In this document: positions 24,346 to 33,341 of the stretch, piece after piece
How the letters are laid out: every line of letters starts with the position of its first letter
How positions within the stretch are numbered: position 1 is the first letter of the stretch
Assembly: GCA_012270485.1 (NCBI GenBank)
Contig: JAAXIF010000065.1
Location: 1-38,858 of the forward strand
Length of the DNA: 38,858 bases
Direction: 5' to 3'
DNA from: Sphingobacteriales bacterium
Lineage (GTDB): Bacteria > Bacteroidota > Bacteroidia > Chitinophagales > Chitinophagaceae
Made by a program: the position numbers and the translations under genes
Notes under the pieces: model-generated
The model's database searches: none
Told to the model about the DNA's origin: nothing
What the model saw: only the letters and a program-made list of their open reading frames with translations

Positions 24346-24960
24346 TTAATGTAAAAAAAATGTAATAACTCCTACTATAATTAAAACTATACCTGTAATT
24401 CTCTTTTCATTATGCTCAATAAATTGTGAATTCATCATTTGAACGCCTTTAAATGCAAGTATCACGAGTGTAATAATTCCGGTAATGCTGACTACTGCAT
24501 ATACAAGGGCTATCAATAAAATACCATTCAACCCATAGGCACCAGCTGTCAGGAAAAGACTTTCCACTTCCAGGCAGGGGGATAAAAACATGGTGGCCGC
24601 TAAAATCAATACCCACTTAGTCTTTGATTTTTTATAGTACTGCACATCTTTATTGGCAGTATGATGATGAGGCAGATTAACTGTAAAATATATTAATCCG
24701 AATATGATCAATAATACTGGGGCAATTACATGCACATACCCTTCATATTGATGTGCCAGCTTTGAACCTACCATTCCAAGAGCAATCCCAAGAATAACAG
24801 TACCCATCACATGGGCAGAGGCAGTGATAGATGCCACCAGTATCAATTCATACTTTTCCCATTTTTCCGACCTTGCAATAGCCACTAATGGCAACCAGTG
24901 GTTGGGGATAAGGGCATGAATAATTCCTAATAATATGGTACCTGTTATTATACTATACAT
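24346..24960 (-). CDS. NicO/UreH-like membrane protein
   Basis: A 204-residue inner-membrane protein with about six helices. The first helix carries HALIPNHWLP, a His/Asn-rich motif like that of nickel/cobalt exporters (RcnA/NicO) and UreH-like proteins; a second cluster, LPHHHTANKD, sits in a cytoplasmic or periplasmic loop, and CLEVESLF is in a later helix. Ni/Co transport or metal sulfide handling is plausible, but the subfamily cannot be fixed. It lies between the MgtC-like gene (38 bp) and the CadA-like gene (10 bp) on one strand. Its role in the metal cluster is inferred from context. Confidence 0.72.
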   Translation of the reverse strand: MYSIITGTILLGIIHALIPNHWLPLVAIARSEKWEKYELILVASITASAHVMGTVILGIALGMVGSKLAHQYEGYVHVIAPVLLIIFGLIYFTVNLPHHHTANKDVQYYKKSKTKWVLILAATMFLSPCLEVESLFLTAGAYGLNGILLIALVYAVVSITGIITLVILAFKGVQMMNSQFIEHNEKRITGIVLIIVGVITFFLH

Positions 24961-24998
24961 GTTGCAATACTGTTATTATACAATTAGATCTTAAACTA

Positions 24999-25466
24999 TT
25001 AATTATTGTTATTTTTTTCGTTGTGCCTGTTTATCATTTTATTTTTCCATTTTATATACCAATTTTGGTGATGTAGTGAAAGCAAAAAATACAAGGTAAT
25101 TGTCCCGACTATAGCAATGATAAACATACTGAGACCTACTGCCACACCAACTGCTGCGGTACACCAAACCGTGGCTGCAGTTGTGAGACCATGAGATGTT
25201 CCGGCGCTGTCGTTACGGTAAATAATGCCAGCTCCCAGAAAGCCCACACCTGTAACAATATTGGCTATCACCCGGGAAGTAGCAGCGGCATCGCTTACAA
25301 GATGTGCCGCAACCGCAGTAAATAAAGTGGCACCGATACATACAGCGGCATAAGTTCTTATACCGGCATCCCGGGCATGTGTCTCTCTGTCAAAGCCAAT
25401 ACAAGCACCCAACAGAAATGAAACAATTAGTTTCCCAACAATTATTAATTCAAATCGGACATCCAT
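24999..25466 (-). CDS. MgtC/SapB-family membrane protein
   Basis: A 155-residue inner-membrane protein with about four helices and the MgtC motif region (LLGACIGFDRETHARDAGIRTYAAVCIGA, positions about 17-46, and TGVGFLGAGIIYR). MgtC proteins help adaptation to low Mg(II) and low phosphate or to intracellular stress, mainly through inhibition of ATP synthase or other transporters in enterobacteria. This one has the core domain but no C-terminal soluble regulatory domain; instead a short Asn-rich tail (NEKNNNN). It lies 10 bp after the bestrophin gene on the same strand, inside the metal cluster, so it may help restore ion balance during metal stress (inference). Confidence 0.88.
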   Translation of the reverse strand: MDVRFELIIVGKLIVSFLLGACIGFDRETHARDAGIRTYAAVCIGATLFTAVAAHLVSDAAATSRVIANIVTGVGFLGAGIIYRNDSAGTSHGLTTAATVWCTAAVGVAVGLSMFIIAIVGTITLYFLLSLHHQNWYIKWKNKMINRHNEKNNNN

Positions 25467-25476
25467 TTTTTAATAG

Positions 25477-26352
25477 TTACATAATATAATAGGTATTTGG
25501 ATTTTCTTCAGTCGGAACATTTCCATCACCACTCATCTGTTTTAAATTAATTTCTATGGTAGTAGAAAGACTTGTCATTGGTGTATCCATCGGTGTGTTT
25601 TCAAAAGGGTCTTGCATAACAATCGCTGTTCTTTCAATAGAAATAAAAATTAATGGTATAATTGCTGTCAAAAGAATCTCGACCTCAATATATTTATCAT
25701 CTAACCCGAACGGAAGTAATGTGGCGAAAACATAAATTAACAAATGTACAAGCAGACTATAAGAACGGGGAAAAACAGTGTTCTTTATCCGTTCACATTT
25801 CCCCATGGCATCACAAAGCCTGCTTAAGGTGCTATCAATTTGCACTTGTTTATATTCCTGCAAATTAGAATTTGCTAGATCATCGCTATGCCGGTTTAGT
25901 AATGCGTTTGGAATATTTTGGTCGTTGATATTTTCTTGATTAATGTATTGGGTTACTTTATCAGAGAATCCTTTTCTTCGCAAGGTTTCGCTTAAAGCAT
26001 AACACCAGATAATCTGCCTGTTAGTAAATTTTGTAACAATAGGTTTCTTAGCTTCAGATTCGGGCAGGAATTGAATAAGCTGTCGGATGAATGTTCTTGA
26101 ATCGTTTACAATACTGCCCCAAATTATTCTCGCTTCCCACCACCTTTCATAGGATTGTGCCGTGCGAAAGGCAAGCAGAAGTGATACGGCGGTGCCAATA
26201 GTAGCTGTGATACCGATTGGTACTGAAATTTTAGATAGAAAAGAATACTGGTCGAGTATTCCTACGACAACAGCATAACTGCAAATAGTTATGATATCAT
26301 ATTGGATTAGCTTTATAAAAGCCAAAATTGATACTCTTTTATTTAAAAGCAT
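25477..26352 (-). CDS. Bestrophin-family anion channel
   Basis: A 291-residue inner-membrane protein of the bacterial bestrophin (YneE/UPF0187) family. It has about four helices, with the SYERWWEARIIWGSIVNDSRTF segment (about 67-88), CERIKNTVFP (about 187-196) and the signature QDPFENTPMDTPMTSL near the C-terminus. Bacterial bestrophins form pentameric channels for small ions. It is 5 bp after the SpoIIAA-like gene and 10 bp before the mgtC-like gene, so the three are surely co-transcribed. An ionic role next to metal pumps, for example charge balancing or osmotic adjustment, is inference; ion selectivity cannot be read from the sequence. Confidence 0.88.
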   Translation of the reverse strand: MLLNKRVSILAFIKLIQYDIITICSYAVVVGILDQYSFLSKISVPIGITATIGTAVSLLLAFRTAQSYERWWEARIIWGSIVNDSRTFIRQLIQFLPESEAKKPIVTKFTNRQIIWCYALSETLRRKGFSDKVTQYINQENINDQNIPNALLNRHSDDLANSNLQEYKQVQIDSTLSRLCDAMGKCERIKNTVFPRSYSLLVHLLIYVFATLLPFGLDDKYIEVEILLTAIIPLIFISIERTAIVMQDPFENTPMDTPMTSLSTTIEINLKQMSGDGNVPTEENPNTYYIM

Positions 26353-26357
26353 AAAAA

Positions 26358-26750
26358 CTAATTAAGATTGTTATCCCCCATTATCCATTCCATAGCCTTC
26401 TCTTTTTCAGCCAAACCAAAATATCTGATTATTGCATGATCAAAAGGTTTCATAATAGATTGCATCCAATCTCTCCACTTTATCTCGCCAACTATGGCAA
26501 TTCGTTCTATATCTCGCGAATGCGTAAAATTCATCTTTCCATAATTCAATTCGATTATTCCATCTTCCCAAAATCCAAACGTATCTGAAATTAAACAGTC
26601 GTCCATTTCGAAATACCATCTCACTTTTTCACCTTTGCCAATAATGTTATGAATAAGCGGATGAATTTTTTCATAATCATTTATCCCAAGAATATCGTTA
26701 GCCTTGGTGGCAATAATATTTTTTCGCGTTGTAGCCAATATTTGCAACAT
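26358..26750 (-). CDS. SpoIIAA-like (STAS-fold) protein
   Basis: A 130-residue cytoplasmic protein starting at the ATG that opens MLQILATTRKNIIATK; the ORF extends 13 codons upstream but would overlap the lipoprotein gene. The central part (KANDILGINDYEKIHPLIHNII, then KVRWYFEMDD, and later ERIAIVGEIKWRDWMQSIMKPF and AIIRYF) fits the SpoIIAA-like/DUF3478 STAS-type fold, often found in stress loci with unknown partners. It lies 13 bp after the small lipoprotein gene and 5 bp before the bestrophin gene. Whether it binds lipid, a transporter or a kinase is not known. Confidence 0.75.
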   Translation of the reverse strand: MLQILATTRKNIIATKANDILGINDYEKIHPLIHNIIGKGEKVRWYFEMDDCLISDTFGFWEDGIIELNYGKMNFTHSRDIERIAIVGEIKWRDWMQSIMKPFDHAIIRYFGLAEKEKAMEWIMGDNNLN

Positions 26751-26763
26751 GATGTTTCTATTT

Positions 26764-26946
26764 TTACTTCGACTTGAGTTCATTGTCACGAATTTGCATG
26801 CCTAGCGTATCTAGCTCAGTTCTTTCCTTATGGGTTGAATCATGCTTTTCTGACTTTATCTCTCGCTTATTTCCTTCACTTGAATTATTACAACTGCTGC
26901 CGATAGTTATTACTATGATTGCAAGCAGGTAAATTATCTTTTGCAT
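26764..26946 (-). CDS. Small lipoprotein
   Basis: A 60-residue lipoprotein: signal peptide with lipobox ITIGSSC (Cys19), then a short charged, Lys/Glu/Asp/His-rich tail (HDSTHKERTE). Such small lipoproteins commonly accompany efflux operons of Bacteroidota but have no defined role. It sits between a 75-nt hairpin (26980-27054) that follows the adaptor gene and the SpoIIAA-like gene, so it opens the second block of the minus-strand cluster. Confidence 0.65.
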   Translation of the reverse strand: MQKIIYLLAIIVITIGSSCNNSSEGNKREIKSEKHDSTHKERTELDTLGMQIRDNELKSK

Positions 26947-26979
26947 ATTAATTATTTAATGTGTTTTCAAAAATGTTTG

Positions 26980-27054
26980 TATGGGTACGGAAGCCCTGCC
27001 AATCAAGGTTTCCCAGTTTTAAAAGGGGCAAACAAAGCAGGGCTCCGACCCATA
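26980..27054 (-). other. Long imperfect stem-loop between two metal modules
   Basis: TATGGGT-A-CGG-A-AGCCCTGC (26980-26999) pairs with GCAGGGCTCCGACCCATA (27037-27054), an 18-bp stem broken only by two single-base A bulges, around a 37-nt internal segment that may pair through CCC/GGG. It lies between the adaptor gene (ending at 27061) and the small lipoprotein (starting at 26946), 6 bp after the adaptor stop. There is no U-run directly after the stem on the minus strand, where CAAACATTTTTG follows, so it is at best a poor terminator. Confidence 0.55.
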
Positions 27055-27060
27055 GTATTT

Positions 27061-28275
27061 TTATTCTTCTTCCTCAACATTGTTCATCTTCGACAATAAA
27101 TCATAAGCTCCGTTAATCACCACTCTAATTTTCCTGTTAAATCCTTCTGGCAAAATCACTTCGGTATAACCATTTTCCGAAACACCGGTCGTCACTTCAA
27201 TTCTCTTAAACGGAATATGCTTCTCAGTTGCTCCTTCCTTTTTTTCATCGGTGGCTTTTTCTTCGTTATTCCCTTCATCTGCCGCTATAAAAATGTAAGA
27301 TTTACCTGCTGATTGAACGATCGCCTTATCAGGCAACGCAGTAGTGGTAGCAATACCCGTTTCTACAATTCCTTTCAAATACATCCCTGGCAACAGGTTA
27401 TCATCCTCCTGCAACAGATGCCCATGAACCCTAACCGTTCTTTCAGCACTGATTTCACGCCCAATTAAATGCACATCTGCAAACCGTTCCTTTGTTTCAT
27501 TATTCAATAAAAAACGGATTTTTTGACCAATCTTTAATTTCGGAACATCCTTTTCAAAAATGATCAGTTCTGCATGAAGGTGGCGGGTATCTACAATTTC
27601 AAATAGTTCCTGGTTAGCGTTTACAAACTTTCCGATATTCACCAATACCTTAGTAACATAGCCCGATATAGGAGCATAAATATTTGCCCTGCCTGAAATG
27701 TTATCCGGGTTGATTTTCTCAGGATTAATATTAATGAGTCCCAGTTTTGATTTTAATCCCTGCACTCTTGCCGTCATACTGTTGTACTCGCTGCTGGCTT
27801 TTTGCAATGTTTTTTTTGCATTTACATTTTCTTTTGCCAGCTCCTGTTGACGTTCTAATTCTTCTTTCAGGTAAATCAGCTGACTCTTATAATCCAGATA
27901 ATCCTGCTGAAGCTGGATAAATTCGGGGTTCTCGAGTACGGCTATTACTTCACCTTTTACTACAGGCTTTCCCTGCAACAAATCAGTATTTTTTAAGGTG
28001 CCACCATAGGGAGAAGATACTGTTAACAGCTGTTGCGGAGGAACATCAAGTGCCCCAGTTGCCCTGATAACGCTGCTGAGTTTTTTTTCTTCTATAGCAC
28101 CGTACTGAATATTGACCGTTTTAAACTGGTCTTCCGACAAGTCCACCATGTCTGCTTCTTCCGTTTTCGTTGCTTCAACCGGGATTGCTTCTGCATTTCC
28201 TTTGGAAGAGCAGGATGAAAACCATATGGTAGCCGCAGTCAGTATAACAAGTGAATTCAAAAATTGCTGTTTCAT
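27061..28275 (-). CDS. RND efflux periplasmic adaptor (CzcB/CusB-like) lipoprotein
   Basis: A 404-residue membrane-fusion protein with lipobox FSSC (Cys22). Order of parts: barrel-sandwich hybrid (SSPYGGTLKNTDLLQGKPV and NIYAPISGYVTKVLVNIGKF), a coiled-coil hairpin (about 125-180), beta-barrel (HLHAELIIFEKDVPKLKIGQKIRF) and the membrane-proximal domain near the end. It links the inner-membrane RND pump to the outer-membrane channel. It begins 26 bp downstream of the pump gene, and the Glu-rich insert (about 325-350, EGNNEEKATDEKKEGATEKH) could bind metals. Copper-specific Met ligands as in CusB are not obvious, in line with the divalent-cation signature of the pump. Confidence 0.9.
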   Translation of the reverse strand: MKQQFLNSLVILTAATIWFSSCSSKGNAEAIPVEATKTEEADMVDLSEDQFKTVNIQYGAIEEKKLSSVIRATGALDVPPQQLLTVSSPYGGTLKNTDLLQGKPVVKGEVIAVLENPEFIQLQQDYLDYKSQLIYLKEELERQQELAKENVNAKKTLQKASSEYNSMTARVQGLKSKLGLININPEKINPDNISGRANIYAPISGYVTKVLVNIGKFVNANQELFEIVDTRHLHAELIIFEKDVPKLKIGQKIRFLLNNETKERFADVHLIGREISAERTVRVHGHLLQEDDNLLPGMYLKGIVETGIATTTALPDKAIVQSAGKSYIFIAADEGNNEEKATDEKKEGATEKHIPFKRIEVTTGVSENGYTEVILPEGFNRKIRVVINGAYDLLSKMNNVEEEE

Positions 28276-28301
28276 ATTAATTTTATTTTGGTCCGTTCTA
28301 A

Positions 28302-31300
28302 TTAATTGATGCCGCCGATAAATTCGATGGCAATGACGGTTTGATTATATTGATTTAAAAGTTTGGTGTATCCCTGTTTTACAACAACGGCATTATTGAG
28401 TGATTGTGTCAATTCATAATAACCGATTTCGCCTGTAGTAAAAGCTCTTTGTGCCTGTGTAATGATGAGATTGGTCTGTGGCAAAGCGGTATTTCGGTAA
28501 TAGTTGATTTGAACTTTTTGTTTTTGCAATTCGCCAAACAGTCTTGCTAATTCACCTTGCAGGGTGAATTGATAATTGGTCAGTTCTGCTTCACGACGCT
28601 CCCGGTTTACTTCTGCCGCCTTTATTTTTTCTTTTTGTGCCCTGGCAAATATGGGAATGCTGACACCCAAATTAACACCTTGAAAACGACTGCCAACGCC
28701 ATAATATTTGTCAACTCCATTCACAGTTTGATACCCTACTAAAGATTGATTGAAATAGCCTACCGAGAAATCTGGTTTTAATCTTGATTGCTCAACAGCT
28801 TTCTCTTTGTTTGCAATATCAATCTGCTGTTTAATAAAGGCAAGTGTTGGGTTGGCAGCAATAGCAGCGGTATCAAAATTTACCTGTATCTGCTTTTCAA
28901 CAAGTAACGTGTCGGCAATTGACGTAACAGAAGAATCTGCGGTGAACACTTTCAGGCGGTTTAATTCAATACGGTGATCCTCTTCTGCACTTCGCAATTG
29001 AGCCCTTATCTCATTCACCTTGCTTTCAGCATTGTAATTTTCTAATGCATTTGTTTCACCCGTTTTATATCGCAATGCAGAAGCTTTCAGTATGTTTTCG
29101 TAAATGGATAGCAGCTCCTTCAATAACCTTATTTCCTCCATCCAAAAACTTAACTGGTAGTACGATATTTTTGTATTCGCAGCAAGTTCAGTTTGATAAA
29201 TCTTCAATTGCAGTTCACTGCTTTTGATATTTGACTCAGATAGCTTTATGAGACTTTTAAAGTACCCTGGATTCTGAATACTCTGGGTAATGCTGAAATT
29301 ATTATCATATGCTATACGACTGTTATACTGCCCAAATGTGAGTCCTACATTTGTTTTGCCATAATCTTTCACAGTCTTCTTCAACTGCTGCTGGTAACTT
29401 ATATCCAGCGCTCCCACTTTAACCAAGGGGTTATTCTTCATAGCTGACGCAACAGCATCATTAAGATTGATAACTATCTTTCGCTGTTGCGCATTTGCAG
29501 TAAAGAATGAGGCTAAAAACAGGATGAATAATGAAACCAATCCTTTCGTCACATCAGGCTTCATTGTTTTGGGTTTTATCTTCTCAAACCATGTATATAA
29601 TACAGGCAAAACAACCAGTGTTAGAAATGTGGCCGTAATCAACCCACCAATTACAACCGTCGCCAGGGGCTTTTGTACTTCTGCTCCGGAACCTGTTGAC
29701 AATGCCATTGGCAAAAAACCTAATGAAGCAACCGTTGCAGTCATTAATACCGGTCGCAACCTTACAGAAGTTCCCTTTAAGATGATTGCATTTATATCTG
29801 TCATACCTTCCTTTTTTAACCGGTTAAATTCGCTGATCAATACAATACCATTTAATACTGCCACACCAAACAAGGCTATAAAACCAACGCCAGCCGAAAT
29901 ACTAAATGGCATTCCCCTTACCCATAAGGCAAATACACCACCGATAGCACTCATCGGTATAGCTGTAAATATGAGTAGGGAATATTTAATTGACCCAAAG
30001 GTGAAATAGAGCAATAAGAGTATCAGTGCTAATGCTACTGGTACAGCCACTGATAATCGCTTATTGGCCTCCTCAAGATTTTTAAACTGCCCACCATAAG
30101 TAATAAAATATCCGGGAGGCATTTTTACCTGTTTATCAATTTTTTCCTGGATTTCTTTTACAACCGATGAGATGTCCCGGCCTCTTGTATTAAAGCCAAC
30201 AATGATTCTTCGCTTGGCATCTTCACGTTGTATCTGGTTAGGACCTAACTCCATATTGACATCGGCTACCTGCTCCAATGGAACCTGGTTGCCATCCGGT
30301 GCGGCTATAAATAATCCTTTAACATCATCAATACTCTGGCGTCCTGTTTTTTCTAACCTTACCACCATATCAAACCGTTTTTCGCCTTCATAAACAATAC
30401 CTGCGGCTTCACCTGCAAAAGCAGCGCTGATGGTACGGTTTATATCTTCTACATTTAAACCAAATTGCGCAATCTTATCCCGGTTGAGTTTAACCATAAT
30501 TTGCGGCAGACCAGTCACTTGTTCTACATATAAATCTTCTGCACCTTTTACCGTGGGTACAATCACACCAATTTTTTTTGCCAGATCTGCCAGTACATCA
30601 AGGTCTTCCCCAAATATTTTAATCCCCACATCCTGCCGAACACCTGAAATCAATTCGTTAAACCGAAGTTGTATAGGCTGTGATAACCCATAGGAAACAC
30701 CGGGAATTTTCTCCAGTTCCTTTTGCATCAATTCTGCAAGTTCTTCCCGGTTATGTGCACTGGTCCACTCCTTTTTATCTTTTAAAAGAATGGTAATGTC
30801 ACATGCTTCTATAGGCATAGGATCGGTTGGTATCTCAGAAGCGCCAATCTTTCCGATCACTTCTTTAACTTCAGGAAATTTTTTCAACAGTAAATCGGAG
30901 GCCTGTGTTATTTTTTCGATTGTTTGGCTTAACGAACTACCTGTAAGTAACCTTGTTTCTACGGCAAAATCTCCTTCTTCCAACGTGGGAATAAATTCAC
31001 CACCTAATGTTTTAAAAATGACAAGGCTGATGACAAATACTCCCACAGCAATACTCACCACCAATAATTTCATCTTTAATGCACCACGTATTAATGGCGT
31101 ATAAAGCCGTTGGAAAAACTTCATCATTTTATCTGAAATATTTTCCTTGTGGCTGACTTTCTTACTTAATACAAGGGCACTCATCATGGGTACATAAGTA
31201 AGTGAAAGCAGGAATGCACCCAGTATGGCGAACGAAACTGTTTGTGCCATTGGGCCGAACATTTTTCCTTCGATGCCAACCAGCGCAAGAATAGGCAGGT

Positions 31301-32675
31301 ACACGATCAGAATAATGATTTGTCCGAATGCGGCCGAGTTCATCATTTTACCCGCTGATTTATATACTTCATCATTCAATTGGTCTTGTGTCATTCTTCC
31401 GGCCTTTCGCAGGCCTAACTGATGCATGGTTGCTTCCACGATAATCACAGCTCCGTCCACAATCAAACCAAAATCAATGGCACCTAAACTCATCAGGTTA
31501 CCAGAAACACCAAACAGGTTCATCAACGAAATAGCGAAAAGCATGGCAAGCGGAATGACGGAAGCCACTATCAATCCGGAACGGATATTGCCAAGAAAAA
31601 CAACCAAAACAAAGATGACAATCAACGCACCTTCAATAAGATTAGTTTTTACAGTTCCTATCGCCCTGCTAACTAACGCACTTCTGTCAAGAAAGGGTTC
31701 AATGACCACACCTTCGGGCAAGCTTTTCTGGATCTGTAAAATTTTATCTTTTACACTGTTAATTACAATACTGGAATTTGCTCCTTTTAGCATTAAAACA
31801 ATACCACCAACTACTTCGCCTTCTGCATTACGGGTTAATGCCCCGTATTGCGTGGCATGACCCAGCTGTACCGTTGCAATATCCCTTACCAGCACGGGTG
31901 CACCACCGGAAGTTCTTGTAACCACAATTTTGTCAATGTCACTGATTGTTTTAATAAAGCCTTCGCTCCGGATAAAATAAGCATTGGGCTTTTTATCTAT
32001 ATAGGCACCGCCCGTATTCTGGTTATTTTTTTCAAGGGCATTAAATACGTCCGCTATCGATAAATTATAGCTGCGAAGCTTATCTGCATTCAATGCAATT
32101 TCATATTGCTTTAAAAGACCACCAAAACTGCTTACATCAGCAATGCCGGGTGTCCCAAGCAACTGACGACGGACTATCCAATCCTGGATCGTCCGAAGCG
32201 ACATGGCATCATATTTATTTTCATACCCTTTTTTGGCATGTAAAACATATTGATAAATTTCACCTAACCCCGTAGAAATAGGAGCCATCTCAGGATTGCC
32301 GATATTATTAGGTATTTGGTTGCGCGCTTCTATCAACCGCTCACCTACTTGCTGACGGGCCCAATAAATATTTGCGTCATCATGAAATACAACTGTAACA
32401 ACTGATAATCCAAATCTGGATATGGAACGGATTTCCTGCACTTCCGGGATGGTGGCCATAGTCTGTTCCACCGGGAATGAAATGAGTTGTTCTACTTCCT
32501 GTGCTGCCAATGATGGGCTCAGCGTAATTACCTGTACCTGGTTATTGGTAATATCAGGAACGGCATCAATCGGCAATTTGTTTGCCGAATAAACACCCCA
32601 TAGTATTAATGCGAGTGTAAAAAGGCCAATGACCAATTTATTTTTTATGGAGAACTGAATGATTTTATTAAGCAT
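28302..32675 (-). CDS. CzcA-type heavy-metal RND pump fused to a TolC-like outer-membrane channel
   Basis: A 1457-residue fusion. Residues 1 to about 1043 are a complete HME-type RND transporter with 12 helices; helix 4 has DFGLIVDGAVIIVE (D401, D407, E414), the pattern of the Zn/Co/Cd-type HME-RND group rather than of copper CusA. Residues about 1044-1062 (LVSLFILFLASFFTANAQ) look like a signal peptide with an AxA cleavage site, and the remaining about 395 residues form a TolC/outer-membrane efflux domain with two helical hairpin repeats. Such RND-TolC fusions occur in Bacteroidota. Proteolytic release at the internal signal would give separate channel and pump. The adaptor gene follows 26 bp later. 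Metal choice is inferred from the motif. Confidence 0.93.
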   Translation of the reverse strand: MLNKIIQFSIKNKLVIGLFTLALILWGVYSANKLPIDAVPDITNNQVQVITLSPSLAAQEVEQLISFPVEQTMATIPEVQEIRSISRFGLSVVTVVFHDDANIYWARQQVGERLIEARNQIPNNIGNPEMAPISTGLGEIYQYVLHAKKGYENKYDAMSLRTIQDWIVRRQLLGTPGIADVSSFGGLLKQYEIALNADKLRSYNLSIADVFNALEKNNQNTGGAYIDKKPNAYFIRSEGFIKTISDIDKIVVTRTSGGAPVLVRDIATVQLGHATQYGALTRNAEGEVVGGIVLMLKGANSSIVINSVKDKILQIQKSLPEGVVIEPFLDRSALVSRAIGTVKTNLIEGALIVIFVLVVFLGNIRSGLIVASVIPLAMLFAISLMNLFGVSGNLMSLGAIDFGLIVDGAVIIVEATMHQLGLRKAGRMTQDQLNDEVYKSAGKMMNSAAFGQIIILIVYLPILALVGIEGKMFGPMAQTVSFAILGAFLLSLTYVPMMSALVLSKKVSHKENISDKMMKFFQRLYTPLIRGALKMKLLVVSIAVGVFVISLVIFKTLGGEFIPTLEEGDFAVETRLLTGSSLSQTIEKITQASDLLLKKFPEVKEVIGKIGASEIPTDPMPIEACDITILLKDKKEWTSAHNREELAELMQKELEKIPGVSYGLSQPIQLRFNELISGVRQDVGIKIFGEDLDVLADLAKKIGVIVPTVKGAEDLYVEQVTGLPQIMVKLNRDKIAQFGLNVEDINRTISAAFAGEAAGIVYEGEKRFDMVVRLEKTGRQSIDDVKGLFIAAPDGNQVPLEQVADVNMELGPNQIQREDAKRRIIVGFNTRGRDISSVVKEIQEKIDKQVKMPPGYFITYGGQFKNLEEANKRLSVAVPVALALILLLLYFTFGSIKYSLLIFTAIPMSAIGGVFALWVRGMPFSISAGVGFIALFGVAVLNGIVLISEFNRLKKEGMTDINAIILKGTSVRLRPVLMTATVASLGFLPMALSTGSGAEVQKPLATVVIGGLITATFLTLVVLPVLYTWFEKIKPKTMKPDVTKGLVSLFILFLASFFTANAQQRKIVINLNDAVASAMKNNPLVKVGALDISYQQQLKKTVKDYGKTNVGLTFGQYNSRIAYDNNFSITQSIQNPGYFKSLIKLSESNIKSSELQLKIYQTELAANTKISYYQLSFWMEEIRLLKELLSIYENILKASALRYKTGETNALENYNAESKVNEIRAQLRSAEEDHRIELNRLKVFTADSSVTSIADTLLVEKQIQVNFDTAAIAANPTLAFIKQQIDIANKEKAVEQSRLKPDFSVGYFNQSLVGYQTVNGVDKYYGVGSRFQGVNLGVSIPIFARAQKEKIKAAEVNRERREAELTNYQFTLQGELARLFGELQKQKVQINYYRNTALPQTNLIITQAQRAFTTGEIGYYELTQSLNNAVVVKQGYTKLLNQYNQTVIAIEFIGGIN

Positions 32676-32683
32676 ATTTCGAT

Positions 32684-32866
32684 TTAATATTTTGAAACAA
32701 GGCGATAATACTTAGTGATAATGCCAATTATCACCATAAGCATTACAATACCAAGCACTATCAGTGTAATAACTTTTATAACCCGCATCCACAAGGGCTT
32801 TACAGGGTCTTTGATCCTGCTGCAACCCGATTTACTGCGGGTAATTGACCTAGTTCTCTTGGCCAT
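32684..32866 (-). CDS. Small single-helix membrane protein
   Basis: A 60-residue protein with a basic N-terminus (MAKRTRSITRSKSGC) and one transmembrane helix (about residues 29-53). The start chosen is the ATG at 32866; a GTG two codons upstream is possible. It ends 8 bp before the pump gene, so the two are translated from one message. Small membrane proteins of this kind may assist pump assembly, but no family was recognised and the ORF might also be a leader of the pump gene. Confidence 0.5.
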   Translation of the reverse strand: MAKRTRSITRSKSGCSRIKDPVKPLWMRVIKVITLIVLGIVMLMVIIGIITKYYRLVSKY

Positions 32867-32937
32867 AACCACATGGTAAACAAAATGATAAAAATGTAAA
32901 AGTCAGCGCATGACAATTGCACTGAAGTGAGAATAAA

Positions 32938-33258
32938 TTAAGCAGCTAGTTTGGGAGGCTGCCAGATAGAATAGGAAACTTCGGAATTAAAATTTTCGAC
33001 ATCAAAGGAGCCCTTTTCAGATCGGAAAAGAATTTTTAGAAACTGGACCTTACTCAGAGGATTATAAAAAGCTGCTGCTGCACAGCAAGAACAGGTGCAA
33101 AAAGGTGTGCACGCTTCTTTCGAATGATTATGTGCCTGATGATTGGAGGAAGCTGAAATTTTTGATTCTGATTTTGCATTACATTCCGTGCTGTCGCTGC
33201 ATGTAAGGCATGACAGGTAGAGCAGGGAAAAGCCTAAAAAGAAAAATAAAAATTTCAT
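32938..33258 (-). CDS. DUF6660-like Cys-rich small exported protein
   Basis: A 106-residue protein whose start at MKFLFFFLGFSLLYLSCLTC gives a signal peptide; the ORF is open for 68 more codons, which overlap the PepSY gene and lack any signal, so they are ignored. The mature part contains His (QAHNHSKEA) and the cluster CTPFCTCSCC, resembling DUF6660, a family placed beside heavy-metal efflux genes in Bacteroidota. The His and Cys suggest periplasmic metal buffering (inference). It lies 71 bp before the small membrane protein and 83 bp after the PepSY gene on the same strand. If Cys17 or Cys20 is lipidated, it would be a lipoprotein. Confidence 0.7.
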   Translation of the reverse strand: MKFLFFFLGFSLLYLSCLTCSDSTECNAKSESKISASSNHQAHNHSKEACTPFCTCSCCAAAAFYNPLSKVQFLKILFRSEKGSFDVENFNSEVSYSIWQPPKLAA

Positions 33259-33341
33259 TGAAGCAAAAATAACAGGATATATTGCAATTTTCAGTAGAAA
33301 TAGACTCCTAAAATGGCAATATGGTTGCAAAAGATAGAAGA

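Noticed and set aside
29467..32275. Several long plus-strand ORFs opposite the pump gene (for example 29467-30009 and 31426-31860)
   Set aside because: They are antisense shadows of a strongly conserved gene, with low-complexity compositions and no motifs.
28302..32675. Naming the pump cusA (copper/silver)
   Set aside because: The helix-4 motif DFG-x3-DGA-x3-VE is that of Zn/Co/Cd-type HME-RND pumps, so a CzcA-like divalent-cation role is preferred.
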